Shown one piece after another: positions 60,557 to 62,484 of a DNA stretch of 62,484 nt. The stretch's first letter is position 1; every line of letters starts with the position of its first letter. The position numbers and the translations under genes are program-made. Below the pieces are notes generated by a model, which saw only the letters and a program-made list of their open reading frames with translations, was not told the DNA's origin and made no database searches. The DNA is from an uncultured Gammaproteobacteria bacterium. GTDB taxonomy: Bacteria > Pseudomonadota > Gammaproteobacteria > CAMYKB01. The DNA lies in NCBI GenBank assembly GCA_947258875.1, contig CAMYKB010000019.1:1-62484 (forward strand), read 5' to 3'.

Positions 60557-62104
60557 ATGACACACGCAGAAAAGACGGTACTACGCCGACGGGCAATGCT
60601 CGTCATTCTCGATGGCTTCGGTCTCAATCCCGGCAAAACGAATAACGGTATTTATGAGGCGCGTACGCCGCGGCTCGATGATTATTTTTCGCGTTACCCG
60701 CATACCGTTCTCGAGGCCTCAGGTGCAGCAGTTGGCCTGCCGTCAGGGCAAATGGGTAACTCAGAGGTTGGCCATATCACCCTGGGTTGCGGCAGCATCG
60801 TGCGTCAGGACCTGGTGCGTATCGATGACGCAATCGAAGACGGAAGTTTTTATGAAAATCAGGCATTTACCTACGCGATCAGGAAGGCGCGCGATACCAA
60901 ACGTCCGCTGCACCTGATTGGCTTGGTGTCTGATGGCGGCGTGCATTCACACCTTCGTCATCTGTCCTCACTGATTGATTTATGCAAGCAGCGCGAAGTT
61001 CGTCCGCTGGTGCATATGATTACAGATGGCCGCGATACTGCGCCACAGTGTGCCAAACAATTTTTGCCTGGCCTTGAACATGACTTATACGAGGCGGGTG
61101 GCGCGATCGCGACTGTGATGGGGCGTTATTACGCCATGGATCGTGACAAGCGCTGGGATCGTACTGAAAAAGCTTGGCGCGCGCTGGTGAAATTAAAAGG
61201 TGGAAAAGCACAAAATGCGACAGCCGCAATTGATGCGGCTTATGCCGATGGCCTGGGCGATGAATTTATTCTGCCGACTATTCTGCCGGATGCTGAAGCA
61301 ATAAGCGCGGAAGACAGTGTGATCTTCTTTAACTTCCGTAATGACCGTCCACGTCAACTGACCAAGGCATTGGCGGTGCACGAATTCAACGGCTTCGATC
61401 GTGGTAATTTTCACCCTGTAAGCATTACTACCATGACGGAATTCGATTCCGGCTATCCTTGCCCCATTGCCTTTTTGCCCGAACGTCCCGAATCCACCAT
61501 CGGGGCGATTGTAAGTGAAGCTGGATTGCGTCAATTTCATTGTTCCGAAACTGAGAAATACCCACATGTCACTTTCTTTATAAATGGCGGCCGCGAAACC
61601 CCCTACGAGAATGAGGATCGCGTCATGATCCCGTCACCCAAGGTGGCGACCTATGATCTGAAGCCGGAGATGAGCGCCAGGGAAGTTGCCGATGAGGTGA
61701 TCAAGGCGTTGAACAATGAGGAGTACGCATTCATCGTTGTCAATTTTGCCAATGGCGATATGGTGGGTCATACGGCGGTACATGATGCCATTATCAAGGC
61801 GGTGGAAACGCTCGACCTTGAGGCTGGGCGCGTCCTCGAAGCCGCCGAAGAAAATCACGTTTCAGTACTGCTGACTGCCGATCACGGTAATTGTGATGAG
61901 ATGATAGACCCTGTTAGTGGGCAACCGCATACGCAGCACACCTTGTATCCGGTACCCTGCCTGCTGATGGACAAGTCGAGCTGGCACCTGGCCACCGGTG
62001 CGGGTTTGAGTAGCGTTGCCCCCACATTGCTGCAACTCATGGGGTTGTCGCAGCCAGAGGCGATGACCGGTAAATCACTGCTACTCGAAGAAGTCAACAA
62101 GTGA
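60557..62104 (+). CDS. gpmI: 2,3-bisphosphoglycerate-independent phosphoglycerate mutase
   Basis: A 515-residue metal-dependent mutase interconverting 2- and 3-phosphoglycerate in glycolysis and gluconeogenesis. The phosphoserine lies in QMGNSEVGHITLGCG (about residues 69-83). VHSHLRHL, ITDGRDTAP and LTADHGNCDEM bring in the metal ligands. This alkaline-phosphatase-superfamily form needs no 2,3-BPG. An isolated gene after tatC with its own upstream region, including the hairpin GCGCCCGATTATCAGGGCG. Confidence 0.97.
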   Translation: MTHAEKTVLRRRAMLVILDGFGLNPGKTNNGIYEARTPRLDDYFSRYPHTVLEASGAAVGLPSGQMGNSEVGHITLGCGSIVRQDLVRIDDAIEDGSFYENQAFTYAIRKARDTKRPLHLIGLVSDGGVHSHLRHLSSLIDLCKQREVRPLVHMITDGRDTAPQCAKQFLPGLEHDLYEAGGAIATVMGRYYAMDRDKRWDRTEKAWRALVKLKGGKAQNATAAIDAAYADGLGDEFILPTILPDAEAISAEDSVIFFNFRNDRPRQLTKALAVHEFNGFDRGNFHPVSITTMTEFDSGYPCPIAFLPERPESTIGAIVSEAGLRQFHCSETEKYPHVTFFINGGRETPYENEDRVMIPSPKVATYDLKPEMSAREVADEVIKALNNEEYAFIVVNFANGDMVGHTAVHDAIIKAVETLDLEAGRVLEAAEENHVSVLLTADHGNCDEMIDPVSGQPHTQHTLYPVPCLLMDKSSWHLATGAGLSSVAPTLLQLMGLSQPEAMTGKSLLLEEVNK

Positions 62105-62116
62105 CGGGGTAACCGA

Positions 62117-62484
62117 CTAATCGCCTGCGATGTGTTTGATGTACTTAGGTATATCGTAAAGCGTCAGCTCGATCTGTTCACCCATTACGACCAAAGTTGC
62201 ATTACTACCCTTGAATTTCACTTCAAAACCAACTGAGCCCTTGGTCCTGAAAGGTAGCTGCACCATATCGCGGTAGATATAACTATTGTCGATCAGGTCG
62301 GCTGTCTCCACCACGCAGGCAGTGGCTGACAGCTCACCCTCGATCTCGGCATTCTCTACTGTGACATTGCCAGCCTGACGCCACTGGGTTTTATCAACGG
62401 CGCCGTCCATGGTCTTGACGAGTATTGCCTTAGAGAATTCGAGTATCACCTGATCGCCGGTCTGGGTCACGTTTGTCACTTCCA
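62117..62484 (-). CDS. Unrecognised protein, N terminus outside the window
   Basis: The frame is open from the window edge to a TAG at 62117 and codes for at least 122 residues; the N terminus lies beyond the window. A GTG near the edge should not be taken as the start. The visible part has beta-strand-like alternation (VILEFSKAILVKTMDGAVDK, then WRQAGNVTVENAEIEGELS) and ends LTLYDIPKYIKHIAGD. No family is recognised. It converges on gpmI with 12 nt between. Confidence 0.65.
   Translation of the reverse strand, partial: EVTNVTQTGDQVILEFSKAILVKTMDGAVDKTQWRQAGNVTVENAEIEGELSATACVVETADLIDNSYIYRDMVQLPFRTKGSVGFEVKFKGSNATLVVMGEQIELTLYDIPKYIKHIAGD

Overview
This is 62.5 kb of a gammaproteobacterial chromosome. 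Nearly every gene has a confident proteobacterial family, and several runs of genes follow orders typical of non-enteric gammaproteobacteria: radC / coaBC-dut-algC-argB / pyrE; tsaC-topA-smg-dprA next to def-fmt-rsmB-DUF4390-ntrYX-trkA-trkH; and hisBHAF-hisIE-tatABC. I cannot name genus or order from sequence alone.

Layout. 0-1.2 kb: a decayed IS3-family transposase fragment and a P-loop kinase-like gene. 1.4-5.5 kb: ampG, xthA and a CPA1-type antiporter on the minus strand. 5.6-12.6 kb: pyrE, a DUF4124 protein, the argB-algC-dut-coaBC operon, radC and mscL. 12.7-18.8 kb: biotin genes bioB-bioF, comF, an unrecognised membrane-anchored protein, ubiA and gor. 18.9-23.1 kb: two cyclic-di-GMP proteins (PAS-GGDEF and GGDEF-EAL), a gamma carbonic anhydrase-like protein and an OmpA-type lipoprotein. 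23.2-25.1 kb: hemB-aroE.

25.3-31.8 kb is an accessory block lying between hemB and hemF. It holds a frameshifted HvfA-type precursor peptide (repeated EGKCG motifs, a copper-binding RiPP family) with no maturation genes nearby, an unrecognised 919-residue protein ending in two ASH-like beta-sandwich domains, and a compact mercury-resistance locus (merR divergent from merC-merA) with a classical 19-bp-spacer mer promoter.

31.9-52.9 kb is core again: hemF-tsaC, topA, smg-dprA, a LysM lipoprotein, def-fmt-rsmB, ntrYX, trkAH, small enzymes, two convergent lipid A acyltransferase genes and ttcA. 53.5-62.5 kb carries pip-dtd, hisBHAF, hisIE-tatABC, gpmI and a gene cut by the window edge.

The most notable unlabelled element is the 570-bp gap between ttcA and pip. 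Its minus strand carries 16 GGA trinucleotides in about 250 nt, several exactly in hairpin loops. It ends in a strong intrinsic terminator and is preceded by an 18-bp palindrome resembling a GacA/UvrY box. Together these are the hallmarks of a CsrB/RsmY/RsmZ-type RNA that sequesters CsrA/RsmA. The two cyclic-di-GMP enzymes in the window are plausible, but unproven, members of the same lifestyle-switch network.
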